A program made the translations under genes and the position numbers. Shown here piece after piece: positions 7,309 to 15,039 of a DNA stretch of 20,501 nucleotides. Under the pieces are notes generated by a model that did not search any database, was not told the DNA's origin, and saw only the letters and a program-made list of their open reading frames with translations. The DNA comes from an uncultured Oscillospiraceae bacterium (GTDB lineage: Bacteria > Bacillota > Clostridia > Oscillospirales > Oscillospiraceae). The DNA lies in the NCBI GenBank assembly GCA_910587255.1, contig CAJUKT010000018.1, positions 1 to 20,501 on the forward strand, written 5' to 3'. The first letter of the stretch is position 1. Each line of letters opens with the position of its first letter.

Positions 7309-7337
7309 TTATGAGTTCTTTTTACAAAAACTCATAA
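7309..7337. repeat. Inverted repeat upstream of parA, TTATGAGTT / AACTCATAA
   Basis: Two perfect 9-base arms (7309-7317 and 7329-7337) separated by 11 bases, in the AT-rich gap right of parA. It lies about 80 bases upstream of the parA -35. It could be an operator or a parS-like partition site. It is not followed by a clear U-run on the minus strand, so termination is less likely. Confidence 0.6.
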
Positions 7338-7374
7338 CCCGACGAGTTACCATCTCCCGGTTGCATACTTTTGC

Positions 7375-7398
7375 AAATCAGGAGTTTTTGCCTGATTT
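7375..7398. repeat. Inverted repeat upstream of parA, AAATCAGG / CCTGATTT
   Basis: Perfect 8-base arms (7375-7382 and 7391-7398) with an 8-base spacer. It is the second palindrome within 100 bases upstream of parA. Around both lie short repeated motifs: GCAACA near 7172, 7264 and 7293, and the palindromic TTGCAA at 7181-7186 and 7371-7376. Together they look like protein-binding iterons. The 7399-7576 stretch after it shows no gene and no clear signal. Confidence 0.55.
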
Positions 7399-7554
7399 AT
7401 TCCATTTTAAAATTATTTTTCTCTTTTAGGCTTCGCAATCAACTTGCAATCTTCACGTTTTATTCAGCCGGGCTCAAGGGAGAGTCGGCTGTTTTCATTT
7501 TAAGGGCGTTTTTTCTCCGGGCCGCCGAGCCCGAAGAGCGAGCAGTTACGCCTG

Positions 7555-7878
7555 TCATTTCAAATAGCTTGTTCCCCAAAAGTGTCCTTTTGATACCACC
7601 CCCTGGGGCGCCGTTCCATCCACCAGCGCGGCCCCCAGCTGGGGCAGAATCAGCGCGTCCAGCGAATCCGGGTCGCCGGAGCACAACACCTGCTGCGTCT
7701 CCAGCCCGGCAGCCTGGGCATGGCGCTCCACCCGGCGCATGAGGGTGGACTTGCCGCAGCCCGGCCCACCCTTGATGATGTACAGCGCCCGCAGCCGCTC
7801 CGGCTCCGACAGCTGGTGATAGAGGGAGTAAAAACCTGTGGGCGTATTGCCGCCCAGAAAATATCGAATGTTGGGCAT
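7555..7878 (-). pseudogene. P-loop ATPase (PRK06851-like), 3' end lost to element insertion
   Basis: Starts MPNIRYFLGGNTPTGFYSLY after a GGAGG ribosome binding site. A complete Walker A box, GPGCGKST, lies at residues 38-45. The sequence to residue 91 (LGAALVDGTAP) matches the start of a conserved clostridial ATPase family (PRK06851-like, about 350-370 residues) of uncertain role. From codon 92 the frame reads unrelated element DNA and stops at 7555. About three-quarters of the gene is missing, so it is inactivated unless the fragment has its own use. Change of composition, loss of the family pattern and the element's gene content all fall at about 7605. The lost part should be at the other end of the insertion or be deleted. 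Confidence 0.7.
7577..7592. repeat. Small inverted repeat near the element/chromosome boundary
   Basis: CAAAAG (7577-7582) and CTTTTG (7587-7592) are separated by TGTC. This short perfect palindrome lies about 13 bases inside the element from the point where the chromosomal ATPase gene stops matching. Recombinase binding near an att core often involves short inverted repeats, so this is a candidate attachment-end motif, but there is nothing to compare it with in the window. Confidence 0.35.
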
Positions 7879-8039
7879 CCTGAAGCCTCCTCCAAGTTTT
7901 GGCGCCGCCCGCCGCTGCCGGGCTGCCTCTCGTTTCCCTTCAATCTATGTGGGGCGGCGGGGAATGGTGCGCGCTCCCCGTTTTCCCCTGTCTCCACCCT
8001 ATTTCCTTGTGCCCGTCCCGTATGCGGCTGGGACCAGCC

Positions 8040-8073
8040 AAAAAATACCGGCCCCCGGTTTTCACCGGGGGCC
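8040..8073 (-). terminator. Intrinsic terminator of the phosphorelay operon
   Basis: Just after the histidine-kinase stop, the minus strand carries GGCCCCCGG-TGAAAA-CCGGGGGCC, a perfect 9-pair stem, followed within a few bases by TTTTTT. Stem arms are 8050-8058 and 8065-8073. A strong rho-independent terminator that insulates the broken ATPase gene downstream. Confidence 0.9.
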
Positions 8074-8079
8074 GTCGCT

Positions 8080-10647
8080 TTACTTCAAATATTTGTCCAG
8101 CAAGCGCAGAACCTCCTGCACGTCGATGGGTTTTGCAATGTGGGCGTTCATGCCGCAGTCCAGCGAACGCTTCACATCCTCGGCAAAGGCGTCCGCCGTC
8201 ATGGCGATGATGGGCAGATCCCTGTCCGGCCTCTCCAGGGTGCGGATAACCTGGGTGGCCTCGTAGCCCCCCATTATCGGCATACGGATATCCATGAGGA
8301 TGGCCTCAAAATAACCAACAGGAGACTGCTCAAACATCTCCACACAGGTCTGGCCGTTTTCCGCCCAAGTGAGCTCCAGCCCCTCGGCGCTGAGCAGCTC
8401 GGAGGCGATCTCCCAGTTCAGCTCGTTGTCCTCCGCCACCAGCACCCGCCGGCCCCGCAGATCCGGGCCTTTTTTCTCCGGCGGCTTCTCCCCCACCTGG
8501 AGGGGCTCTGTAAACTGGCGCAGGCTGTTGAAGAGGGTAGACTTAAACAGCGGCTTGGCGATAAACCCGGTGATGCCCGCCTCCTTTGCCTTTCCCTCAA
8601 TCTCGCCCCAATCGTATGCGGAGATCAGCAGGATGGGCACCTTGTCCCCCAACTCCCGGCGGATGCTGCGGGCGGTGGCAATGCCGTCCATGCCGGGCAG
8701 CTTCCAGTCCAGCAGGATAATCTGATAGTCGTCCCCCCGGTTGTGGCGTTTGATCACCATGTCCACGGCGCTCTCACCGTCCAGGGTCCAATCGGCGCTG
8801 ATGCCGATGGAGTTCAAGGCGGCTACGGTCGTTTCACACAGCAGCCGGTCATCGTCCACCACCAGCATGTTCCAGCTGGGAAGGATCATGTCCTCTTCCA
8901 TCACCTGGGCCTTCTCCAGATCCAGGGTGACGCAGAACCGCGTCCCCTTGCCCTGTTCGCTGTCCATTTCAATGGTGCCGCCCATAGCGTCCACCACAAT
9001 GTACTTGGTGATGGCCATACCCAGGCCCGTACCCTCGGTGCGGTAGACCCGGGCGCTGTCCTCCCGGGCAAAGGAGTCAAAGATGTGCTTTTGGAAGTCC
9101 CTGGACATGCCGATGCCGGTGTCCTTCACCTCGATGTGGATGCGCACAAAGTTATCACCCTTGGGGGAGGGCTCCTCATAGAGGGCCATATGGATCTCCC
9201 CGCCTTCCGGGGTGAACTTGATGGCGTTGGACAGCAGGTTGAGCAGAACCTGGTTGAGACGCACGCTGTCGCACAGCACGTTTTCCGTGGAAATATCGTG
9301 GATAAACACGTCAAACTGCTGGCGCTTGGCCTTCACCTGGGGCTGGCAGATGGCCACAATGCCGTCCATCACCTCCCGCAGGGATACTTGGTCCATATTC
9401 AGCGTCATCTTGCCGCTCTCGATTTTGGACATGTCCAGCACATCGTTGATGAGCCCCAGCAGATGCTTACTGGACAGGGTGATCTTTTTCAGGCAGTTGT
9501 GCACCTGCTGAGGGTCTTTCAGGTTGGCGATGGCAATGGCCGTCATGCCCACGATGGCATTCATGGGGGTGCGGATATCGTGGCTCATGTTGGACAAAAA
9601 CTCGCTCTTGGCCCGGTTGGCGTGCTCGGCCTCCTTTTGGGCGGCCTCCGCGGCCTGGCGGGCCTCCTCCACCTCTTGCAGCTGCTGCCGGGTCAGCCCG
9701 TAGTACTTGTAGAACACCAGCAGCAGGGCGGTGAGGATAATGGTGCCGCTGAGAATGGTCAGCGAACTCCACTCATGGCTGAAGCCGGTAACGATGGAGT
9801 CCATGGAGCCATACGGCAGGAAGGTGATGAGGTACCACTCGGAATAGGGCAGGCGGGTGCAGTAGAGGTGGTAGCGTTCCCCCCCCATGGTAAACTCGTT
9901 GGAGTAGTCCACCCCCCGGACCATGGCGGCCTCCAGCTCCTCAAGGTACTCATCCGCCGTAATGCCGTTCACATCGTCGTAGAGCACCCGAACCCGCTCA
10001 AAATAATTGTTGCGGTAAGCGTCGTTGCTGCGGATGACGAAGGAGCCGTCCCGCCGGATGATGAAGGAGTATGCCCGCTCGTTGTTCTCCTCCAGCGAGA
10101 GGTTGCTGCTGATGTAGGACACCGGCAGCCCCGCCACCAGGGCGGCGCAGTCGTGCTCCGGGGTGGACGGGTGGGGGGAGGGCATTCCCAGCAGCACAAC
10201 CTTTTCCCCCTGGGCGTCGGTGCCGATGGCCACCTTCTGCTGGTCCTTGCGCAGGGAATCCAGAAACGGCTCCGGGTCGGTGACGGTCAGCTGCGACCCG
10301 TAGAGCATCTCAAAGCTGCCGTCGTTGCCGTAAAAGCCCAGGTAGGCAAAATCCCGGGCCTTGGCCTGGGCCATGAGCTGCTGCTGAAGCCCCTGGTCGC
10401 TGTGGATGATGTCGGAGGGGATGGTGCCCACCAGCGCCCGCAGCTGGTTCATCTGTATCCCGATGATGCTCTCAAAATGAACGGAGGTCTGCTGGCTCAT
10501 GCTGGACATGTACAGCGTTCCCACCTGGTTGATGGTCGCGGCGCTCTGGTTCCCCATATGGATGGCAAAAAAGGTGAACACACACACGCACAGCAACGCC
10601 ACCCCGATCAAGCTGGTAAGCAGAAACCGGGTTATCCTGTTTTTCAT
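8080..10647 (-). CDS. Hybrid sensor histidine kinase with two receiver domains
   Basis: 855 residues. One membrane helix (about 8-30), an extracytoplasmic sensor region of Cache type (about 31-294, ending SEWYLITFLPYG), a second helix (about 295-315) and a coiled-coil linker. Then comes HisKA with the H-box SHDIRTPMN (His356), and the ATPase domain with the N-box LLSNAIKF (Asn474), DTGIGM and GTGLGMAI boxes. Two REC domains follow: REC1 with Asp647 and Lys698, and REC2 with Asp786 and Lys839. All catalytic residues are present. Its ATG overlaps the Hpt stop (ATGA), and it is last in the operon. It probably senses a small extracellular molecule and passes phosphate His to Asp to the Hpt protein and then to the c-di-GMP regulator upstream. 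The ligand is unknown. Confidence 0.92.
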   Translation of the reverse strand: MKNRITRFLLTSLIGVALLCVCVFTFFAIHMGNQSAATINQVGTLYMSSMSQQTSVHFESIIGIQMNQLRALVGTIPSDIIHSDQGLQQQLMAQAKARDFAYLGFYGNDGSFEMLYGSQLTVTDPEPFLDSLRKDQQKVAIGTDAQGEKVVLLGMPSPHPSTPEHDCAALVAGLPVSYISSNLSLEENNERAYSFIIRRDGSFVIRSNDAYRNNYFERVRVLYDDVNGITADEYLEELEAAMVRGVDYSNEFTMGGERYHLYCTRLPYSEWYLITFLPYGSMDSIVTGFSHEWSSLTILSGTIILTALLLVFYKYYGLTRQQLQEVEEARQAAEAAQKEAEHANRAKSEFLSNMSHDIRTPMNAIVGMTAIAIANLKDPQQVHNCLKKITLSSKHLLGLINDVLDMSKIESGKMTLNMDQVSLREVMDGIVAICQPQVKAKRQQFDVFIHDISTENVLCDSVRLNQVLLNLLSNAIKFTPEGGEIHMALYEEPSPKGDNFVRIHIEVKDTGIGMSRDFQKHIFDSFAREDSARVYRTEGTGLGMAITKYIVVDAMGGTIEMDSEQGKGTRFCVTLDLEKAQVMEEDMILPSWNMLVVDDDRLLCETTVAALNSIGISADWTLDGESAVDMVIKRHNRGDDYQIILLDWKLPGMDGIATARSIRRELGDKVPILLISAYDWGEIEGKAKEAGITGFIAKPLFKSTLFNSLRQFTEPLQVGEKPPEKKGPDLRGRRVLVAEDNELNWEIASELLSAEGLELTWAENGQTCVEMFEQSPVGYFEAILMDIRMPIMGGYEATQVIRTLERPDRDLPIIAMTADAFAEDVKRSLDCGMNAHIAKPIDVQEVLRLLDKYLK

Positions 10648-11009
10648 CCCCCGGCCTCCTCCCGGAAGGCCTGGATGGCTTGCGCGGTCTTGGCATAGTC
10701 CGCTTTAACCCGCTGGAACAGCTCCTGGGCCTGATCCCCCATGTCCCCCGCCCGCAGCAGCTCGGTGAGCTGGCTGCTGGACTCCAGCAGGGCGCTGAAG
10801 GCCATATTGGCGCACACACCCTTGATGGTGTGGGCCGCCCGGAACGCCTCGGGCTGGTCCCCCGCCTCCATGGAGCGGCAGAGCAGGTCGAAGCTGCCGT
10901 CATCCAGGAATTTCAGCACAAATTTCTGCACCAGCCTTTCGCTGCGCAGCCGGCCCATGGCCTCCTCATAGTCGCCGTTCAGCGCGGCGTAGCACTCCTT
11001 CAGCGTCAT
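10644..11009 (-). CDS. Stand-alone Hpt phosphotransfer protein
   Basis: 121 residues forming a four-helix Hpt domain. The phosphoacceptor motif AAHTIKGVCANM places the reactive histidine at residue 60, with the conserved Lys and Gly two and three residues after the Thr-Ile. There is no other domain and no membrane segment. The gene overlaps both neighbours by four bases (ATGA at 11006-11009 and 10644-10647), so it is translationally coupled to the regulator and the kinase. Its expected role is to accept phosphate from a REC domain of the hybrid kinase and pass it to the N-terminal REC of the HD-GYP/GGDEF protein. That flow is inferred from domain logic and gene order. Confidence 0.9.
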   Translation of the reverse strand: MTLKECYAALNGDYEEAMGRLRSERLVQKFVLKFLDDGSFDLLCRSMEAGDQPEAFRAAHTIKGVCANMAFSALLESSSQLTELLRAGDMGDQAQELFQRVKADYAKTAQAIQAFREEAGG

Positions 11010-13102
11010 TCGCTCTCCTCCTTGCCCTCCGCGTCGATGGGGGATACCGCCGACGTGGCCGCATCAATGGCATTTTCCTTGTGGTAGTAGTTGTAGTACC
11101 CTTTTTTCCCGCTGTGCTTCACCACGTACAGGGCCTGGTCAGCACAGCGGAACAGGCTGTCATAATCGCATCCCGCCTCCTGGGTGCTGGCCACGCCCAT
11201 GCTCACCGAGATGGCAAAGTCCTTGTATACGCCGCCGCTCACCCGGCCGTACACGCCCTCAATGGCGGACTCCAAATCGTCCTTGTACTCCAGGAAGATG
11301 AGGAACTCGTCCCCGCCCACCCGGGCCGCGATATCGCCGCCCCGGATGCTGTGGCGCATCCGCTCGGCCAGGAACTTCAGCACCTCGTCGCCGAACATGT
11401 GGCCGTAGGTGTCGTTGGCGGACTTGAAATAATCCAGATCCAGGATCACCATGGCGTAGTGTCCGGCGGGCCGGTCCTCCAGCCGCTCGATGATCCGCTT
11501 TTTGGCGTAGGCCCGGTTGACCAGCCCCGTGAGGGAGTCGTGGGACGCCTGCCGCTCCAAGCTCTCCAGCTCCAAGCGGGAGTTGTGGATATCCATGGCC
11601 TTGCCGATGCAGCCGGTGTACCGCGGAGGCTCCTCCGCCGACCAGGAGGCCCGGGCCACGATATGGTGCCAGCGCTCCTCCCCCTTGATGGTCAGCTTGC
11701 AGTCGAACTGCACCACCGGGCTGCCCGGGGTGGTGGAGTGCAGGGCGTCGGCCAGCTTGGACTGCACGTCCTTGTTGATGATGGACAGCGCCTCCGGGTG
11801 CTGGTAGGGGTCCAGCAGCGCCTCGGGCAGGTCCAGCTTTTCCGAGCCCCAGCTGTTCAGCACCAGGGCCGGGGGGCTGATGGTGTACTCAAACTGGATC
11901 TCCTTGGTCAGGGAGGCAAAGAAGCTGTACTTCATCCGCTCGTGCTCCAGCAGCTCAAGGCTGCGCTCGGACGCGGTGAGCTCCTTGTGCCTGTGCAGCT
12001 CCCTGGCCACGTTCTGGATATCCCGCTGGCTGCGGCGCTGCTCTCCGCCGGCCGCCAGCTCCTGGCGGATCTCATCGGCGCACTCCTCCAGGCACTCCAG
12101 CATCAGGGGATTAAACTGTCCGCACTCCCCGCCCACAATCATGTTCACCGCCTGCTCATGGCTGAAGGGCGGCTTGTATACCCGCTCGGAGGTGAGCGCG
12201 TCGTATACGTCGGCCATGGCCACAATCTGGGCCGAGATGGGTATCTCATCCCCCGCCAGCCCGTCCGGATAGCCCCGCCCGTCCCAGCGCTCGTGGTGCC
12301 AGCGGCAAATCTGATAGGCAAAGCTTACCAGCGGCTCATTCTGATAGGAGGGCAGGTTTTCCAGCATCTCCGCGCCCACCATGGAATGGGTTTTCATAAT
12401 GGCAAACTCCTCGGGGGTGAATTTGCCCGGCTTATTCAAAATTTCCTCCGGGATGGCGATCTTGCCGATATCGTGGAGGGCGGAGGCGGTGCTGATGACG
12501 GAAATATCCGCCTGGCTGATGTGGTAGCGGTCGGTCTTGCGCAGCAGGGCGTTGAGCAGGGTCTCGGTCAGGATATGTACGTTGCGCACGTGCATACCGC
12601 TCTCGCCGTTGCGGAACTCCACGCAATGGCTGAGTATGTCGATCATCAGGCTACTACGCTGCTCCTTTTCATAGATCTGCTCGGCCACCATGGCGGTCAG
12701 CCGCTTCTGCTTGGCGTAGAGCAGAATGGTGTTCACCACCCGCCGGTGAACGATGATCGCGTCAAAGGGACGGCTGATAAAGTCGGTGATGCCCAGCTCG
12801 AAGGCCCGCTCGACGTGGCTGCTCCCCCGTTCCGCCGAGATCATAATCACCGGGATATCCTCAATCCAGCGATACTTGTTCATTTGTGTGAGTACGCCGA
12901 AGCCGTCCATCACAGGCATTACGATGTCCAACAGCACCAGGGAGATCTCCAGGCCGTGCTTTTGCAGCATGGCCACGCCCTCAACGCCGTTTTCCGCCTC
13001 GACGATATCGAACTCGCCCCCCAGCATATCCGCCAGGATAGCCCGGTTCATCTCCGAGTCATCCACAATCAGTATTTTTTGTCTGTCCGTGATCTTCTCC
13101 AA
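11006..13102 (-). CDS. Response regulator with REC, HD-GYP, PAS-like and GGDEF domains
   Basis: 698 residues. The N-terminal receiver has the acidic pair D14-D15 and phosphoacceptor Asp59 (LLDIVMP). The usual Lys at the KPF position is Arg111 (ISRPFD). The HD-GYP phosphodiesterase domain (about 150-350) has H210-D211 in ALHDIGK and the full HHERWDGRGYPDG motif (269-281). A helical and PAS-like stretch follows (about 380-520). The GGDEF domain near the C-terminus has the intact active site GGDEF (596-600) and an RxxD inhibitory site (587-590) exactly five residues before it. The protein can in principle both make and break cyclic-di-GMP, or one half may be regulatory. It is first in the operon, with its own promoter near 13175-13204. 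Confidence 0.92.
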   Translation of the reverse strand: MEKITDRQKILIVDDSEMNRAILADMLGGEFDIVEAENGVEGVAMLQKHGLEISLVLLDIVMPVMDGFGVLTQMNKYRWIEDIPVIMISAERGSSHVERAFELGITDFISRPFDAIIVHRRVVNTILLYAKQKRLTAMVAEQIYEKEQRSSLMIDILSHCVEFRNGESGMHVRNVHILTETLLNALLRKTDRYHISQADISVISTASALHDIGKIAIPEEILNKPGKFTPEEFAIMKTHSMVGAEMLENLPSYQNEPLVSFAYQICRWHHERWDGRGYPDGLAGDEIPISAQIVAMADVYDALTSERVYKPPFSHEQAVNMIVGGECGQFNPLMLECLEECADEIRQELAAGGEQRRSQRDIQNVARELHRHKELTASERSLELLEHERMKYSFFASLTKEIQFEYTISPPALVLNSWGSEKLDLPEALLDPYQHPEALSIINKDVQSKLADALHSTTPGSPVVQFDCKLTIKGEERWHHIVARASWSAEEPPRYTGCIGKAMDIHNSRLELESLERQASHDSLTGLVNRAYAKKRIIERLEDRPAGHYAMVILDLDYFKSANDTYGHMFGDEVLKFLAERMRHSIRGGDIAARVGGDEFLIFLEYKDDLESAIEGVYGRVSGGVYKDFAISVSMGVASTQEAGCDYDSLFRCADQALYVVKHSGKKGYYNYYHKENAIDAATSAVSPIDAEGKEESE

Positions 13103-13174
13103 GGTATGCGTCCTCCTTTTGCCCCTGCACGTTCATCGCCGGCCGCTTCCCCCTCTGCTGCCGCATGATGTTAT

Positions 13175-13204
13175 AGTATACCACAACCCCCAGGGAAAAG
13201 ACAA
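13175..13204 (-). promoter_or_regulatory. Likely promoter of the phosphorelay operon
   Basis: Minus strand: -35 TTGTCT (13199-13204) and -10 TATACT (13175-13180) with an 18-base spacer, about 75 bases before the ATG at 13102. It lies in the 236-base gap shared with the divergent nuclease gene. Fits sigma-A consensus well. Confidence 0.6.
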
Positions 13205-13258
13205 GCGGATTTCCCAAATCCAGAGCGCTCCCCCTGCGGAAAAATTACGCGGCTGCGC

Positions 13259-13287
13259 TTTACATTTTCCATCCTATGGTATACAAT
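13259..13287 (+). promoter_or_regulatory. Likely promoter of the MBL nuclease gene
   Basis: Plus strand: -35 TTTACA (13259-13264) and -10 TACAAT (13282-13287) with an ideal 17-base spacer, about 50 bases before the GTG start at 13339. Each hexamer differs from consensus at one position. The divergent operon has its promoter about 55 bases to the left, so the two do not overlap. Confidence 0.65.
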
Positions 13288-13338
13288 GGCATTGGGGAAA
13301 CTATACATATCATCCATAGAGAGTAGAGGTGCTTTTAG

Positions 13339-14934
13339 GTGAAACTTACATTCTTCGGCGCGGCCAAGGCAGTCACAGGCAGCTGCCACTGCGTGGAGGT
13401 CAACGGGCACAAGGTACTGGTGGACTGCGGCCTTCAGCAGGGCCGGGACGAGCGGGACAACCGTGAGCTTGATTTCGTCCCCGGCTACATCGACGACGTG
13501 GTGGTCACCCACGCCCACATCGACCACTCCGGCCGCCTGCCCCTGCTGGTGAAGCAGGGCTTCGCGGGCAATATCTACTGCACCCGGCTCACCGCCCAGC
13601 TGCTGTCCATCATGCTGCGGGACTCCGCCCAGATCCAGGAGAACGACGCCGCCTATGAAAACCAGAAGGGCAAACGGGCCGGCAAGCCTCCCGTGGAGCC
13701 GCTGTACACCCTGGAGGACGTGGAAAAGACCCTGCGCCACATTGTCACCTGCGAGTACGGCTGGGAGCTGGACATATCCGACGGCATCAAAATCCGCTTT
13801 GTGGACGCGGGCCACCTGCTGGGCTCCGCCTGTGTGGAGATGTGGCTCACCGAGCAGGGCTTTACCAAAAAAATCGTGTTCTCCGGCGACATCGGCAACC
13901 GCAAGCAGCCCATCATCCGCTCCCCCCAGCCCATCACCGAGGCGGACTATGTAGTCACCGAGAGCACCTACGGGGACCGCCTGCATAACGTGAAGGAAAA
14001 GCCCAACTACGCCGACGACCTGGCCCGGGTCATTGACGAGACCCTGGCCAAGGGCGGCAACCTGGTGATCCCCTCCTTCGCCGTGGGCCGCACCCAGGAG
14101 CTTTTGTACTTTATCCGGGAGATCAAGGAGCAGGGCCTGGTGGATTCCGACCCGGATTTCCAGGTGTATGTGGACTCCCCCCTGGCGGGGGCGGCCACCG
14201 AGATCTTCTCCGGCGACCTCACCGGCTACCTGGACGAGGAGGCGGTGGAGCACCTGCGGGGCGGGGCGCTGTTCCGCTTCCCCGGGCTGAACATCACCGA
14301 GAGCACCGAGGAATCAAGGGAGCTGAACCTGGACGCCCGGCCCAAGGTCATCATATCCGCCTCCGGCATGTGTGACGCGGGCCGCATCCGCCACCACCTG
14401 AAGCACAACCTCTGGCGTCCGGAGTCCACCATCCTGTTTGTGGGCTACCAGGCCGAGGGCTCCCTGGGGCGGCGCATCCTGGACGGGGCGGACCACGTAA
14501 AGCTCTTTGGCGAGGAAATCGCCGTCAGGGCACGGATCGTCCGCTTCCACGGCCTGAGCTCCCACGCCGACCGGGACGGGCTGGTGCGGTGGATCAGCCT
14601 GTATACGCCCAAACCCCAGCAGGTGTTCGTGGTCCACGGCGAGGCCCGCGCGGCGGAGAACTACGCCCAGACCCTCACCGAGATGGGCTTCTCCGCCCAC
14701 GCGCCCAACTACGAGGAGGTTTACGACCTGCTGGAGGACCGCATGATCGCCCCCGGCGTGGTGCTGGAGCCCAAGGCGGCCCCGGTGGACCCGGGCTCCC
14801 CCGCCTACCGGCGGCTGGAGGACGTGGGCAAAAAGCTCATGGAGGTCATCGCCCACAACAAGGGCGGCTCCAACAAGGATTTGGGCAAGTTCGCCGACCA
14901 GCTGCGGGCGCTGATCAGCAAGTGGGATCGGTAG
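13339..14934 (+). CDS. MBL-fold / beta-CASP RNA-processing nuclease-like protein
   Basis: 531 residues from a GTG start with GAGG upstream. The metallo-beta-lactamase core has the zinc motif HAHIDHSG (His58, His60, Asp62, His63), a DAGHLLGSA box and the VFSGDIGN strand. The beta-CASP insert starts with ESTYGDR and ends with the HGLSSHADRDGL box. The last part has VVHGEARAAENY and then a short unique C-terminal tail (about 70 residues). Proteins of this architecture cut or trim RNA, like archaeal CPSF and bacterial YsxH/RNase J relatives. This one is shorter than RNase J and closer to the MBL-fold hydrolase branch. The only plus-strand gene in the window, it is transcribed alone between a divergent and a convergent neighbour. 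Confidence 0.9.
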   Translation: MKLTFFGAAKAVTGSCHCVEVNGHKVLVDCGLQQGRDERDNRELDFVPGYIDDVVVTHAHIDHSGRLPLLVKQGFAGNIYCTRLTAQLLSIMLRDSAQIQENDAAYENQKGKRAGKPPVEPLYTLEDVEKTLRHIVTCEYGWELDISDGIKIRFVDAGHLLGSACVEMWLTEQGFTKKIVFSGDIGNRKQPIIRSPQPITEADYVVTESTYGDRLHNVKEKPNYADDLARVIDETLAKGGNLVIPSFAVGRTQELLYFIREIKEQGLVDSDPDFQVYVDSPLAGAATEIFSGDLTGYLDEEAVEHLRGGALFRFPGLNITESTEESRELNLDARPKVIISASGMCDAGRIRHHLKHNLWRPESTILFVGYQAEGSLGRRILDGADHVKLFGEEIAVRARIVRFHGLSSHADRDGLVRWISLYTPKPQQVFVVHGEARAAENYAQTLTEMGFSAHAPNYEEVYDLLEDRMIAPGVVLEPKAAPVDPGSPAYRRLEDVGKKLMEVIAHNKGGSNKDLGKFADQLRALISKWDR

Positions 14935-14999
14935 CCCCTTGTCCTCTGCGGGAGAAGGCAGGCCCGGGTGGGCAAAGCAATTGGGTTTGTGGTCTAAAT

Positions 15000-15035
15000 G
15001 GAAACGGCTGGCCTTGTCTATGGCCAGCCGTTTCC
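15000..15035. terminator. Bidirectional intrinsic terminator between the nuclease gene and glmM
   Basis: Perfect 14-base arms GGAAACGGCTGGCC (15000-15013) and GGCCAGCCGTTTCC (15022-15035) with an 8-base loop. It lies between two convergent genes, 65 bases after the nuclease stop and 4 bases after the glmM stop. The plus side continues CTGTTTATT, a moderate U-run. The stem strength makes termination in both directions likely. Confidence 0.85.
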
Positions 15036-15039
15036 CTGT

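Larger units (their letters stand above)
1856..7605 (-). mobile_element. End segment of an integrative element (probably conjugative), parA-proximal side
   Basis: The segment is bounded on the right by a chromosomal ATPase gene broken at about 7605 and on the left by the phage join at about 1855. All its genes point left, away from the chromosomal boundary. The content (ParA, two ParB-like proteins, a RelE-like protein, exported proteins of unknown role) is typical of the leading part of clostridial integrative conjugative elements. No integrase, relaxase, VirB4 or VirD4 gene is in the window, so conjugation itself is inferred and not seen. Either the transfer genes lie elsewhere or they were deleted together with the left part. 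Confidence 0.55.

Noticed and set aside
7235..7554. Small open frames in the gap between parA and the ATPase fragment (for example 7371-7742 plus and 7460-7684 minus)
   Set aside because: They cross the element boundary, lack ribosome binding sites and have low-complexity Pro/Arg-rich ends. The gap is better explained as regulatory DNA with palindromes.
7720..10698. 992-residue plus-strand open frame over the histidine kinase
   Set aside because: It lies antisense to a gene with intact kinase and receiver motifs. It is rich in His, Gly and Val as expected from the reverse of GC-rich codons, and shows no domain.
11081..13168. 695-residue plus-strand open frame over the HD-GYP/GGDEF gene
   Set aside because: Antisense shadow of a well-supported gene; no recognisable domain or ribosome binding site.
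13171..14253. 360-residue minus-strand frame over the MBL nuclease gene
   Set aside because: Antisense to a gene with complete zinc and beta-CASP motifs; no family likeness.
15000..15035. Inverted repeat as an insertion-sequence end or attachment site
   Set aside because: Its place between two convergent genes and a single compact stem-loop fit a bidirectional terminator; no transposase is nearby.
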